Shown: positions 23,701 through 36,389, numbered from the stretch's first letter. The stretch is 64,000 nucleotides of DNA from Welwitschia mirabilis (GCA_051453625.1 JBOZIK010000001.1:292162147-292226146), one strand, 5' to 3'. Numbers and translations: made by a program. The notes: generated by a model from the sequence alone, not told the origin.

Positions 23701-25079
23701 TAGCAATTAGACTATACATGAAGGGGCTCTTAAATAATGTGGTTATGAATAATCATATAAGGTTTGACTAAGGGGATTACTATTGAATTGATTTTATGAT
23801 TTTTTTTGGATCCTATGATTTTCTTTTACCAATGTTGTGAGCTATGTTTTGATTAAGTTAGTAGTTATGTAGGTTGTACAATAGTTCTTGATTTGACTAG
23901 GGTATATTGAAAGGGTGTTTAAAATTGGATTGGGAATGTTGATTATGTTGTTTGAAAGTGGATGCTTATTCTTCTTAGGGGTTCTTATATGTTTTTTTTT
24001 TAAAATAAGATTAAGTTCTCTATTCTTCATTACCTTTGGTGTTAAGGTTCATGTTTTGAAAAGGATTTCTAATTAGTCAGCCTAATTCATCTTATATTCA
24101 AGTAATGAAAATTTCAATCAAGTTTTAGGAAAGGCCTAGATGATAGATAGGTTTTTAATAGTATATAGAAGATTTAGTTAAGTTTTCAAGGGATTTTAAG
24201 TAGAAACGCTAGTGGTACTAGTCAAGGAAGATAGCATTGATGGTTGTTTTAATAATTACAACTTAGGAAAAGAATAAAAAGTTTACAATGTTCATGTAAA
24301 ATGTTTAGTATTATGAGATGAAGAAAAAACTAATAGAAAATTAAAAAAATAGAAAACATGAAATAAAACCTCTAGAAAATAAACCCTAAACATTATAAAT
24401 TTTAGTCATTTTATTAAAAAAAATTCAAAAAAAACAAGAGTAAAACTAAAATAGATTACTAAAAACTCACAGAAAATAAAATTAAAAACACATAAAGTTC
24501 TAAATTAGTTTTTTACCTTTTGTGATCCTTATTTGGTTGCAAGCTATATAAAAATAATTAGACCTATAATACAAAATATTAGATATGAAAATATGCTCTA
24601 GAGTAGAGTGGAAAACTAAGCAAAATTCAAATTAGACCATTTCATGTTTTTTAAAAATGAAATAGTACCTACGACTAGAAAGAATGGAGAAGAAAATAAA
24701 CACTCAAAAGAAAAAGAAAAGGATCAATTTAGGTATTACTAGAGAGGACCAATACCAACTGTTAAAAAAGTAAAATCTAAACTAGAAATTCATAAGAAAA
24801 AAATTATGAAACTTTTGATAAGCTATCATGTTAATATCTCAATCGACAATACTAACTGTCTATTCATAATAAATTATTATATTTGTTATAGTAAAATTCC
24901 AATGTCAAATAAACTAGATAAGGACCTAGTATCATTCTTCCATAAGGACGTTATGGTGAATGTAATAAAATTGATACAATATTTTAAATCCTATAATGAA
25001 AATCAAATAAAATATAAAATAAAGTTTGAGAATTTTAGTGAATCTTATTTGATGATATAAGAAAAAAACATACTCTAGA
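23701..25079. other. Family H leader and gag start, not resolved
   Basis: AT-rich region between gag and the 5' LTR. I could not place a start codon or a primer-binding site. Confidence 0.4.
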
Positions 25080-25385
25080 TGTTTATCTTGGCTTATCCAA
25101 AAATATACCTTTACTTTAAAGATTTTATCTAATTCTTAAAACGTAATCTTAACTCATTGAGACATGATGGTTCAAGGATGGTGACATAATCTTATCCATC
25201 ACAAGAGATTTAATGAATTCAATAGTCACTTTGATTCTTCACAGCCCTTGATGAACATAACAAGTAATGGCAATACTATTTAAGATTTATAACATAACAA
25301 CAACTATAATGAAAAAGTTAAGTTTAGATAATTCACTTAGTTTAAAATATCTTAATGATGTAATCTCACCTAAGGATTAAAAGTA
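25080..25385 (-). repeat. Family H 5' LTR, left part
   Basis: Matches 6304-6612 closely. The LTR is cut at 25386 by the copia element and resumes at 38642. AAGTA at 25381-25385 is repeated at 38642-38646. Confidence 0.8.
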
Positions 25386-25559
25386 TGTTGGTAAATCCAG
25401 TTTTGATGATTCTACTTGTCAAATATTCTGTGTTATTATGTAGACATGTTAATGTAAAGAAGATCTAATTATGACAAGAATAAGTTGAAATCAAACCTTT
25501 AAGATAATATATCATAAAAAAATTTACCTCAGAATTGAAAATACTAAATCAATTAACTA

Positions 25560-25770
25560 AAGACATCTATAGAATGAAAGACATATATGAGAAAGATGTC
25601 TATACTCTTGAAGATGTCTATGGTGAAGATGTCTATAGTTTAAAAACATCTATGATGAACTAGGTTTTAACTTACAATAGAAAGATGACTATCTTAATGT
25701 AGATGATCATACTAAAATATGGATATAATATAGTTAAAAGACATCTACATATTTGAAGACATATACACTA
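25560..25770. repeat. AGACATCT/AGATGTCT motif cluster in the 5' LTR
   Basis: The octamer occurs in both orientations at short spacing, for instance AGATGTCT at 25612-25619 and 25627-25634. The 3' LTR has the matching cluster at 37320-37510, with AGACATCT in places where this LTR has AGATGTCT. Confidence 0.8.
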
Positions 25771-27224
25771 AACTAGAATAGGAAACAGGGTCAATTTATA
25801 CTTTGACAAATTATGTACTTTCTAGGGAATATATTAAGATTTGCATTATGGATTCATAATCATAAAGGGTCAAGTTTTATTAAATTTTGAACACTTTGGC
25901 TAAAGGGATCTCTCATGTGAAAGACATCTGATTGATATTAGATGGCTATAATTTTAAAGATGTATTTGATGAAGTTTCATATCAAATAAATAAAAATATA
26001 TGTGCCCAACATCTAGTTATTCTATTTGTTGTACAATAATTATATAGTTCAAATGGATAATCCACTTTAAATAGCTAATACTCTTTAAATTTATAAATGC
26101 ATGACATGATAAAAAGATCTAACGAACTAATGAATCTAGAACAAAGTAAACAAATTCATGGGTGATTAAATCTACTTATGAACATCAAGCTTTCATTTTC
26201 AGAAAACTTTAAATCATCTACACTTTTGTTCATTAAATTTTAGAATGTTCCATCATTCATAGCCCTTGTGGTGACAACAATAAAATAGAACTCAATATCT
26301 CTTCAAAGATACATCATTCAAGCTTATTGTTGTATTTATTTACTGGTACTTATATTATTAGACTATCATATTCTTGAATACTCTTATACAGTTCATTCTT
26401 ATATTATCAAAACTCAAGAATTTCTTATTAAGATTCCTTATTATAAGATAACTCTTACATGAGTGTGCTTTATGATTACTTGTGAGTACTTGTATTGTTG
26501 TATTATTGGTTTTTCCTTAAGTAAAAGAGAGTGTTGCCTTGCAAGGAGAATCTAGCATTGTGATTGTGCTTGAGTGCACATTTTTGGTATTGCATTATTA
26601 GTTATCCCTAAGGGGAAGAGAGTGTTTCCTTATGAGGAGCTTTTCATTTTTGTATGTAAGGTTAATGGTGCATAAAAACCACTGTTCTTTGTAGGTTAAG
26701 AATTATCTAGCTGTGAGAGGAAAATACCCTCTATTTGTAAATGTACCCAAGTTAAAGTACCACATTATCTTAATAAGGTACTTATTATACTAGTTTTAAA
26801 TTGATTATTGGTGAAATTATTTTTTTATAGAACTCATTGTCACATCTAGACTTTCAAGATTCAAGGCTCTAAATAATTCTTAATTTAATAGATTTTAAGC
26901 CGATTTAATTACTGTATGTATTTTATAATTTCTAGAGGTGTAATTATATCATGAAAATTTTATGTTATAATTCCTCTTATTTTGTAGCCATAATATAACC
27001 TTTGTTGAAATTCTTAATGATTTAATTTTAGTTTCTTAGCAATGAAATTATTATAACTATTACACTTTTATATATTTAATCTAGAAAATAATTTTTATGT
27101 GGTTTTTAAAAATTACTTATTACATGTTTAATTTTAAATTTTCCATTGTAATAATTACATGATGAATATTGTTATTTATTATCATGATATTAATGCACCT
27201 AATGGTCTATCAAAATACTAGACT

Positions 27225-27360
27225 CTTCATTGCTTCCATCACTTCCATCACCATCATCACTTCCATCACTTACACCACCATCACCACTTCAACTAGCTCC
27301 ATTATTGTCATTACTTCCATACTTCCACCACTTTCACCACTTTCTTCTACCATGATACCT
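27225..27360. repeat. CAT/CAC-rich simple sequence in the solo LTR
   Basis: About 130 bases made mostly of TTCCATCAC, CACCATCATCAC and similar units, lying just upstream of the TATA box. Confidence 0.7.
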
Positions 27361-27382
27361 CTTCACATTATATAATTTCTAC

Positions 27383-27390
27383 TATAAATA
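27383..27390 (+). promoter_or_regulatory. TATA box of the solo LTR
   Basis: TATAAATA in the context TTCTACTATAAATAGAACC, with T- and C-rich sequence after it. Confidence 0.6.
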
Positions 27391-28598
27391 GAACCTTTCT
27401 CTTCTTATCTTTCACATATTAAGAAATTTATTACTATTGAATCTTATAATCTTAACCTTAAAGTTTAGAGAAGATTTAAAGCCTTAGAATCTCTATAAGT
27501 TCTTAGTCTTCATTTTAATCTTGGTATGATTTTATAATCTTTCATTTCATTATTGTATGGTCCTTGGTTTTTCATTTATTTGCTTACATTTTTCTTTTTT
27601 TTTTTAACCTCAAATAGTCTTTAGTTTTTAATGACTTTAATCTTTATGTAATTCTTGTAAGGTTATTCTTGCATATTAATGAAGGTTGAATGTTCTGTTT
27701 AGACTACATACATCTTGTGTTAGTGTTTTATTAGGTACTTTACATCATAATCCTTATTCATCTTGTCTAAATCTTCTAATGAGTTATTATGGATTTGACT
27801 TACTTGAGTATCGACCTTGGATGATGATTTTTAAATAAGAAAATTAAACTGATTAAGGTAACTAGTTGTTCAAACTTTAGGAAGTAATACTCTCTAAAGG
27901 AAATTCCATGGACATGAGATCAAACTTCTAGGATGAATAGGAAAAATGAGACCAATTTACCAGTTATCTCTTCTAGATTATATGCCACTGGATTACTAAA
28001 ATCTGATATGAAGAAATAGTAAAGAAAGATTAATTGAAAATGGATCCTTGGTCATATCTTGATTATCCTTCCTATTTGTTTCTTCTCTTGGGAGCTCTAT
28101 TCTTAACCATTCCTAGTCATGGACCATACTAACAATTATGATGATTTTATAATTCTCATACCATATTATATGTGTAGGTTTAGATACTATCTTGGATTCT
28201 TATCACTAAGAAAGAAGTGCTTATTACTAATGGCTTGGGATAATTTTGCTACTTATTTCATGCTCTATGTACTTGCAATTGTAACATGTGAAAGCGTACT
28301 ATTATTGTAAATTTTCTATGAATGTATGAAAACATTATAATTCTCCTATTATTCTATAGAACTATTTAAAATTTTGACTTATTCTTCATCATGTTATTTT
28401 CATATTGTAATTGCCTCCTTATAATCACATTTTAATATTAGATCGAGATTTTATTTAAAACATGATAAAATTTTAATTTAGTACATAGTTGTAATGAAAA
28501 ATGTTGAAAACATTGCATTAAGTAACATTTATAATTTTGGGTTAAAAACTATGATGTCACACTTATTCACCCCTCCTCTTAAGTTTAATGATCCTCAA

Positions 28599-28612
28599 AT
28601 GATATCAGAGTA
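28599..28612 (+). promoter_or_regulatory. Primer-binding site of first copia element
   Basis: TGATATCAGAGTAG follows the 5' LTR by two bases. It is the initiator-Met primer site TGGTATCAGAGC with two transitions. Confidence 0.85.
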
Positions 28613-28648
28613 GGTATTCACAAAAAGAATATCTTCCTTAAGTGAACT

Positions 28649-29690
28649 ATGAACAAGATATCATCCATTAGTCCTTTATTCATCAATGGGACTAACTATG
28701 GCTATTGGAAGATAAGGATTCAAGTGTACATACAATCTCATGAGTTTTAGATTTGGCAAAGCATAGAAGAAGGATATACATAACCTAGAAAAACCATAAC
28801 AAATGTTGCAAGGAACACCATCACCTAAATCAAGCTAAGAAAAGATTGAGGAGACAAAGAAAAGGTTGTCTTCATGTATGGCTCTAAAGCCAAGAATGTT
28901 CTTTATTTAGCTCTTATAATGGAGGATTTCAATAAAATAGATAGTTGTAAAATAATAAATTTTCTATTAAGAACATATGAAGAAACTTTTGTTGTTAAGA
29001 AATTAAAGCTTCTTATATGGATAATCTAGTTTAAAAAATCTCAAAATGAATAATGATAAAAGACTCTATCAATACTTCACAAGAGTCTTTAACATAATAA
29101 ATATTACATGTAGCATTGGAGAAAGTCTTCTAGAGATAAAAGTAATACAAAAAGTTATTAGATCTTTAACTCTAGAATACAAGTCCAAAACAATAGCCAT
29201 GAAGGAATAAAGAGATTTTAATCTTATGAAGATTGAAGAGATAAAAAATTATTTAACAACTTATGAAATGAATCTCATTCAAGATGATATCTTAAAAAAG
29301 AATTCCATTAGACTTAAAGCTAGTGAAAGCACAAAACAAAGTTTAAAATAAAACACAAAGAAAGACTTAGAGCAAGATAACTCTGAGGATGATATAGATG
29401 ATGAATTTGCTCTCATCACAAGGAGTGTAAAAAGACTTCTTTCACATAGATACAACAAAAAGAAGGACTATAAAAATCATCTAGATTTTAAGCTAGAGGT
29501 AAGTTTAAAGGTAATACTTCTAGTAATATTTTATTTTCTTCTAAATATAATGTTTCCAAGGTAGAATGTTGGGTATGTAAAAGATGAGAACACATAGTCT
29601 CAAAATGTCCTAGTTCTAATAGAATGAAGGAAAAGGCACAAAAGAAAGATCCAAAGAAAAGGATATCTTTCTTCATAGGATGAGATGATA
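28649..29690 (+). pseudogene. Copia gag
   Basis: Begins MNKISSISPLFINGTNYGYW, which has the F.G.NY..W motif at the start of copia gag, continuing KIRIQVYIQ. Near 29567-29608 a zinc knuckle reads C-WV-C-KR, stop, E-H-IVSK-C, the CX2CX4HX4C pattern with one stop. The start ATG lies about 40 bases after the primer site. Downstream of the knuckle is a charged stretch rich in Asp and Glu. Gag packages the element RNA. Internal stops (for example after SHEF, where Trp or Gln is likely) make it non-functional. Confidence 0.85.
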
Positions 29691-30400
29691 ATGAAGATGC
29701 AATAGAGGTAGAAACATTAGATGACGAAAAAGCTCATGCTTCTTACATGGCCACTGTACACATCCAAGAAGAAAATGATGAAAGAAAATAAGAGTATGAA
29801 TTAGAAAGTAAAGGTGAAATAGGTTTAGATCTTCAATAAAATATGATTTAGTCTTTGAATAATTTATTAAATTTCAAAAGGTATGTGTAAAAATAAAAAA
29901 AATTACTTCATACTTATGAATTAGCTTATGAACAAGAAAAGAATTCTTGTAATAAATTATCATCTGAAAAATCAACTCTTAAAGCTAAGAGTAGTAGAAT
30001 AATATTTGAATTGAAGAATGTAAGATAGAAACTATTGGACTCAAATAAAATTATTAAGAAAGTTACCTAAGAAAAGGAAACTTTAAATATCATTATTAAA
30101 CAATGAAAAATCTCAAATGACAAAAGTGGTTTGGGATACAATGAAGCCTCCACTAGCACTTCAGTCTCTTTATTTGAAAAATGGAATTACAAGTCAAGAT
30201 ATGAGCATTTAGTGTTTACAAATAATATTATCTACTATTATTTCCAAAAAAATATATCATTATTAATTTAATTACACATTACAATTTAGAAACAGATATT
30301 ATACTAACAATGTCAGAAGGCCTAAAAGCATGGTATAATGTTTTGTATAGGGTAAACCAAAGAAAGTATGAATTACAAAATTAAAACTAGTACTTTTAGC
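29691..30400. other. Gag-pol spacer of first copia element
   Basis: Lys- and Glu-rich coding-like pieces with many stops, probably a coiled-coil-forming linker between the zinc knuckle and protease. No domain recognised. Confidence 0.4.
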
Positions 30401-33400
30401 ATAGATTATACTAAAATTAATTAAGAAGCATGCTTGGTATGTTCATAGTAGATGATCAAGGCACGTGATTAGAGATAAATATAGCTTTACTACTTTGATG
30501 GAATAAGATAAAAGAGTGGAAATTTTGAAGATAACGTAGAAGCACCTATCAAAGTTATTGAAACCATTAGAGGAGGTAATCTACTATAGGTAAAAGATGT
30601 GCTCTTTGTAGAAAGTTTGAAACATAATATGTTAAGCATTAGTTAATTACATGATGTAAATTTTTCTATTATATTTACAAAAGATGATTGTATCATTAGA
30701 GAATAAAATTTAACAAGATTTTTATTTGTTAAAATTATTAAATCAAATTATATATTACTATTCTATAAGATATTTCTCATAAATAAACCAAGTGTTTATT
30801 AAGCACAATAGATAAAATGAAGTTATGGCATAGAAAACTTAGACATGTAAATAAAGATATGCTCAAAATTTTGTCTACATAAGAAATGGCAAGAGGACTT
30901 CTCAAGTTTAAAAGCATTGATAATTAAGTTTTTGAATCATATTAGAAAGGAAAGCAAATAAGAATAAGATTCAGTAAGAAAAATAATATCACCACTTAAC
31001 ATCCTTTAGATCTCTTACACCTTGATATTTTTGCTCCCTTTCCTATAGAAAGTATTAGTAAGAAAAGTTATTATGTAATTATTATAGATGATTATTCTTA
31101 TTTTACATTAAAAACCTTCCTTACACACAAGGATGATGCATTTAATGTTTTCTCTAAGTTGTATATTAAGTTACAAAATCAAAAGGGATATAAGATAAAG
31201 ATGATAAGAAGTGATAATAAGACAAAATTCAAAAATGCAAGGCTTAGATATTTTTGTGAACAATTCGGTATTCCACATCAATTCTCTGCATCAAGAATCC
31301 CCCAACAAAATGGAGTGGCTAAATGAAAGAAGAAAGTGCTTAATGAAATGGATAGTATAATTATGCATGATAAATAAGTACCTTATCATTTTTAGACAGA
31401 AATCATCAACACAACTTGCTACATTTCAAATAAAATTATGACAAGATGTTTTATTTCTAAAACTTCATATGAGTTATGGTTTGATGAGAAACCTTTCATA
31501 AGTTATTTTTATAATTTTAGGTCAAAGTGCTTTATTTTGAATGAAAAGGATAAGTTAAAGAAGTTCTAATAAAAATTTGATGATAGCATTTTTCTAAGAT
31601 GTTCTATGATTAATAAATCATATTGAGTATACAATAATAGAACCTGTGTAGTCGAGGAAACTATAGATATAAAAATAATGATATTGAATTAACTTATGTG
31701 AATGTGCATAATGATTACATTTCTATGCAAATTGATCAATCATCTAGCCATCTTCAAGTTAAATTAGAAAGTATGGAGAAGAAAGAAGAAGATATAGACA
31801 AATAAAATCCTTTAATCATAATCAGACTAAAAATAAGTTATTCTACTAGGAATATAAGAGGTAGTTCTTATGGTGGTATTTAAACTAGAAGTTATACTAA
31901 GGAACTTTATGACTTTGTAGCTTATATTTTGCAAGTTGAACCCAAAACATTTAAAGAAGCTAAGATTGGTAAACATTGGATGCTTATAATTCAAGAAGAG
32001 CTTAATCAATTTGAAAGATGTGATGTTTAGAAACTTACTGCAAGACCTTCTAATAAATTTATTATTAGCACTAAGTAGATTTTTAGAAACAAGACAGATG
32101 AACATGATAATGTGATCAAGAAAAAAGCAAGATTAGTAGCCAAAGGATATAATCAATAAGAAGACATTAACTTTAAAGAGATATTTGTACTAGTGTCACT
32201 TATAGAATCAATAAGAATTCTTCTAGCTTTTGATTATATTAAAGGATTCAAACTATACCAAATGAATGTTAAGAGTGCCTTTTTAAATGGAATTATTTAA
32301 TAAGAAGTGTATGTTGAGCAACTAGAAGGTTTTGTAAACTCTCATAAATCAGCTCACGTCTACAAATTAAAGAAGGCTCTTTATGATCTCAAACAAGCAC
32401 CTAGAGCATGATATGAGAAATTATTAAGTCATCTTATTAAAAATGGTTTTAAAAGATGTACATCATATATTCCTTTATTTATTACAAGAAATGGTAGATA
32501 TTTTACTATTGTCCAAATTTATGTAGATGATATTATTTTTGAAGCTTCTAATAAATTATTATATAAGAATTTTATCAAGATAATATAAGATGAGTTCAAA
32601 ATAAGTCTCATGGGAGTAATGAGCAATTTCTTAGGATTATAAGTTATGCAAGATAAATAAGGTACTTTTATTTCACAAGATAAATATATTATAAATTTAT
32701 TAGTTAAATATGATTTACAAGATTGCATAGTCAAAGACATTCAATGAATTAAAGCATATAATTAGATAAATATGAGAATGGTAAGAAAGTTAATTAAAAT
32801 CTATACAGAGGTATGATTAATAGCTTATTATATTTTACTGTAAGTAGATCATATATTATGTTGAGTATAAGAATTTCTTAATAGTACCAAAGTAATCCTA
32901 GAGAATCACATCTTATAGTTTTCAAAAGAATTTTTCATTATTCAAAGGATACTATATTTGGAGCCTTTGATGCTTAAGGAACTCCTACCTTAATCTAGTT
33001 AAGTATTGTGATACAGATTGGGTAGGATGCAAATATGATAGAAGGGGCATAAGTGGAATCTACTTCCTTCTTGGATAATGATTGATTCCATGTAGTAGTA
33101 AAAATCAAAACTCAACTTTTTGATTAACTGCTAAGGCCAAGTACACTACTACTTAAAGTTATTATGCATAGCTTCTCTAGATGAGGCCAACACTAAAAGA
33201 TTTTGAACTCTCCATGGACATCATTTGTATCTATTGTAACAATAAGAGTGCCATTAACATCTCAAAAAATATAATATAACACTCAAGAACTAAGCACATT
33301 AAGTTTAGGTATTACTTTCTTAGAGTACACATTCAAACAAGGATATCGTGATGCAATACATAAGTATGGATAATCAACTTTCTAATGTATTTACAAAATT

Positions 33401-33480
33401 ATTAAGCACTAAAAGGTTTGTAAAATTGTACAAAAACTTGGGAATTGAGCCTTACCCAATTAGGTAAATTATCAAGTAAC
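30400..33480 (+). pseudogene. Copia pol (protease, integrase, reverse transcriptase, RNase H)
   Basis: Domains in order. Protease: AWYVHSR, stop, SRHVIRDK near 30430, where D-S-G now reads H-S-R. GAG-pre-integrase: MKLWHRKLRHVNKDMLKIL at 30818-30875. Integrase: LLHLDIFAPF near 31015, IRSDNKTKFKN near 31205, then NGVAK and a stop at 31310-31326, so the catalytic Glu is Lys and the next Arg is a stop. RT: KARLVAKGYNQ near 32125, MNVKSAFLNG near 32262 (catalytic Asp reads Asn), [14 protein letters not shown] near 32365, and IYVDD at 32517-32531 with both Asp kept. RNase H: DTDWVGCKYDRRGISG near 33010 and a decayed STAEAEY block near 33120. About twenty or more stops; dead. Confidence 0.9.
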
Positions 33481-34140
33481 ATCATTTAAATTGCAACTTC
33501 ATTTTATGTTATCTTATGAGTTGATATTGGAGTTAGATGCTATAAAAGTTAAATTTTATGCATGTTATCTTAATTTTTTGAAGTAATTCTATTATAATAA
33601 TATTATTTATAGATGTTTTCAAAGATTTTGGAATTTTCATAATAGACATATTAAGTATTATAGACATCTATTAGAAAGACATCTTTAGATTTGTAAACAT
33701 CTTTGGAGTAGACATATTTAAAGGTGAGGTATACTTTTTAATATTTTCAATATAGAAATCTTTAAATTAATAGACATCTTTATAGTATAGAAAATGTATT
33801 GTAAAATTTTTAACAGTATATATATTTCACAAATTAGATATCTACTTTTCACATTTTAGATGTCTTTCAGCAAGTAGATATCTTTCAAGTNNNNNNNNNN
33901 GATTTTATCCCTTTTTAATCAAAAAGGGGACCACCAATCTTATTTTTAGCCTCTACTTAATATGTGTCCCTCTTAGATCACTTCTTAGGGCTTATTTTCA
34001 TAGATTTATTTGTAAATACATCTTGCATTCAAGAGACATCTTCATAGTAAGTAAGAATAGGTGCTATTTTTCTCTTAGGTGCCTACTTTTAGTTATTTCT
34101 TTGCATTTCAGTTGATTTCTCTTTAGATTTTTATATATCT
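33481..34140. other. Post-pol region with further AGACATCT motifs
   Basis: At 33640-33890 the AGACATCT octamer and close variants (GACATCTTT, AGATGTCTTT, AGATATCTTT) recur every 15-40 bases, like the cluster in the LTRs. A 10-N gap lies at 33891-33900. No coding region recognised. Confidence 0.6.
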
Positions 34141-34149
34141 TTTAAAAAT

Positions 34150-35900
34150 GATTAGAAGCAATTCTATTGGTACTTTATGAGATAAGGAATTAAAAAAAGA
34201 GCCTTTAAGACCTCAATATAAGCCTTAGTTTCATCATAAGGTAGCTATAAAAAGGTACATACCTTAGACAAGAAACTCAATAATTGCAAAAAGAACACTT
34301 GGCTTCCAAAAAAAGAGAAAAGATTAGCTAGTAGCTTAGTTCTCTAGGATTAGATGGGACATGATTGTACTATTAGATTAGATTATACTAGATTTAATGA
34401 TAACAGAATTCTATGCCAACATCTATAAGATTGATGATAATATAGGGGTATTTTAGACGTAGGTTAGTGGTACTCCATTATATCTTACTCCTACTCTTAA
34501 AAATTCAATTCTTAGTATTGATGATTTTATGCTTTTATAAATGAATTTTCATTCATTTAAAGAAATTTTTACTTCATGTTTTGGCAGTATGTCTCAAAGA
34601 TCTATTAGTAATATTTTATTTAGAGACTTTAGAATGAATTTTTATAAAAACATAGAACATAAAGAGATCATTCTAGATGATTTTATACTTAAGTTTCTTA
34701 TGTTCCATAACATTTTATTCAAGGATGATATTTATATCTATTATAAACTCATATAGACTTTAGTTGTATTCTATCCTCTTATCAATTTAAAGATAGATTT
34801 GGAATTTAGACTATGCATGGATATTATCACTTTATTTTAAAAGTGTCAAACTTTGGGTCACCCTTGTTTAATTAGATTGATTATCAACAGTGCTAGGATA
34901 TTAGTACCATAGGTAAATATTTTTCATCTAAAGAAATCTTTGGCTCAATGTAGTGAAAAATAACTAGTTTCAGTTCCATTAGATAACAACACAAGAAGAA
35001 GACCAACACAGTTTCAGAGATCATACTCCACAACTACACATAGTTTGTTATCTATTATAAAGGGTTAAAAGACATTGCAAAGATGGTTGAAAAAATTAAC
35101 CTTAATCTATTAAGGTTGAAAAATCACAGATCTATAGCTAGTAAAAGAAAAGCACTAGTAGGTAGTTGGAAATCCATGGGTACTACTACATTAATAGACT
35201 CAAAGTACGAATAAGAAGAAGAGGCATCTCTAGCTTCATAGGATATAGTTTATAACTTAGATAGAGTAGCAAATAGTCATTCTTCAAAGTCTTTAAGAGA
35301 TGAGAAATAGGTTTAAGAGAAGCACTAAGCTCCTATACAAGCATAGCTGTAGGGGGAGCAATATGTTCTAGGTTCATTATAAGAGTAGAAGGATATAGAA
35401 TCAAATACCATAGATATCCAACCTCTTATCTTCCATCGACCATGTTGCAAATTTCCTCTCCATTGCCCTTTATAACTAGCATCTCCATCTTGTCTCTCAT
35501 TACCACCATGCACATCATTACCTTTACCATCACCTACATAAATCCTATCCATGTTCCACCCTTGTCATAGCATCACCATTATCCTTTGTTAAGTACACCA
35601 CTACTAGCTTCTTTAGAATGTCCATCACTCTCAAATGTACTGACATATAAGGAGACAAGCATATGAGGGCCCTAGTAATACTTCTTAGTGTTTTTCTAAG
35701 AAGCGCTACTTATCACCATCCACATCCCCCTCATCTTATACCATCTAGACTTCTACTACTCATCATAGAAATGATGATAATGATAAAGAAAGAAAATGGG
35801 CATTCTATACTAGTGACTCTATACTTAGTGATTAGCTCCTTTTTATTTGTTGTCCAAAATGGGAAAGAAGCAAGGGCAAATTAATTATAACATGGAAATC
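34150..35900 (+). pseudogene. Extra 3' ORF remnant of first copia element
   Basis: After pol, plus-strand frames remain partly open: one of 71 codons at 34541-34753 starts MNFHSFKEIFTSCFGSMSQ and is rich in Phe, Asp and Ile. Further on, near 34855-34910, GHPCLIRLIINSARILVP resembles the FPSLITELC..AGVP segment of the putative plant transposon protein domain. Some copia lineages carry an extra ORF after pol, sometimes called env-like. The function is unknown, and I am unsure that all of this is one gene. The minus-strand frame at 35325-35552 is probably a shadow. Confidence 0.35.
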
Positions 35901-36340
35901 ATATTTGGACATGAAAGACTTGACTATGAGATGATGGATGAGATTCCTTAGGTGACATCATTATTGATAGATAATTACTCTTTATATTAGCACACATTAT
36001 TATGATTTATTATCATTGTTGTTAGTACACTTTGACTATTGGCACATGTTCATGTTTTAATATCATTTCTTGTTGGTAGACTATTCAAATGCTATGCTTT
36101 GATTTTATTATTGGCATACTACTATTAGCACATCTTACTTGATTAGTTCTTACTTTTCTTAAATGGAATAATCTAATGCCTATATGCCTTTATTACTCTA
36201 TATTCTACATGTTTATTCAAGTGGTTATAATCATGATTCCTTAATACTATTATAAAAATATGATTATGTGCTTTTTTATCTTGAATTTATATATTTCAAT
36301 TCAGTTGATTAAATATGATTGCACTAACAATATTTGCCAA
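35901..36340. other. Non-coding tail before the 3' LTR
   Basis: AT-rich, no frame of interest. It leads to the first copy of the polypurine tract and LTR start at 36343-36389. Confidence 0.45.
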
Positions 36341-36342
36341 GT

Positions 36343-36389
36343 TTTGGACATCATTAAAAAGAAGGAGATTATTGGTAAATCTAGTTTTA
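36343..36389 (+). repeat. Copy of polypurine tract and 3' LTR start at gap edge
   Basis: These 47 bases are identical to 37126-37172 on the other side of the N run: TTTGGACATCATT, the purine tract AAAAAGAAGGAGAT, then the LTR start. Confidence 0.85.

Larger units (their letters stand above)
17768..25079 (-). mobile_element. Internal region of family H gypsy element (Athila-like gag and protease)
   Basis: Lies between two H LTRs. On the minus strand it runs gag (about 23700-23160), protease (22110-21880), and a third ORF (19442-18400), then a polypurine tract. No reverse transcriptase or integrase is visible in the sequenced part; a 601-base gap lies at 20254-20854. The primer-binding site next to the 5' LTR (left of 25080) is not clear. 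Confidence 0.65.
26838..28561 (+). repeat. Solo LTR inserted in the copia 5' LTR
   Basis: The 3' LTR of the copia element lacks this 1.7 kb. It starts TGTCACATC and ends GATGTCACA, an imperfect inverted pair, and is flanked by CTCAT (26833-26837) and CTTAT (28562-28566), a target duplication with one C-to-T change. It has a TATA box at 27383-27390 and no coding region. I cannot name its family; the ends resemble gypsy LTRs. Confidence 0.8.
25386..28596 (+). repeat. 5' LTR of first copia element (split by a solo LTR)
   Basis: Starts TGTTGGTAAATCC; ends GATCCTCA just before the primer site. It matches 37153-38641 from 25386 to 26837 and again from 28562. It contains about nine AGACATCT/AGATGTCT-type motifs between 25560 and 25770. 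Confidence 0.9.

Noticed and set aside
25612-25634. AGATGTCT repeats as a microsatellite
   Set aside because: Spacing is irregular and the two LTRs show strand-specific CpG decay at the same sites, so they are motif sites rather than a simple repeat.
31827-32740. Minus-strand open frames of 73 and 92 codons
   Set aside because: Shadows of the copia reverse transcriptase.
35325-35552. 75-codon Gly/Asp-rich minus-strand frame
   Set aside because: It falls inside the plus-strand copia element with no domain or partner; probably a shadow of a Pro/Ser-rich plus-strand frame.
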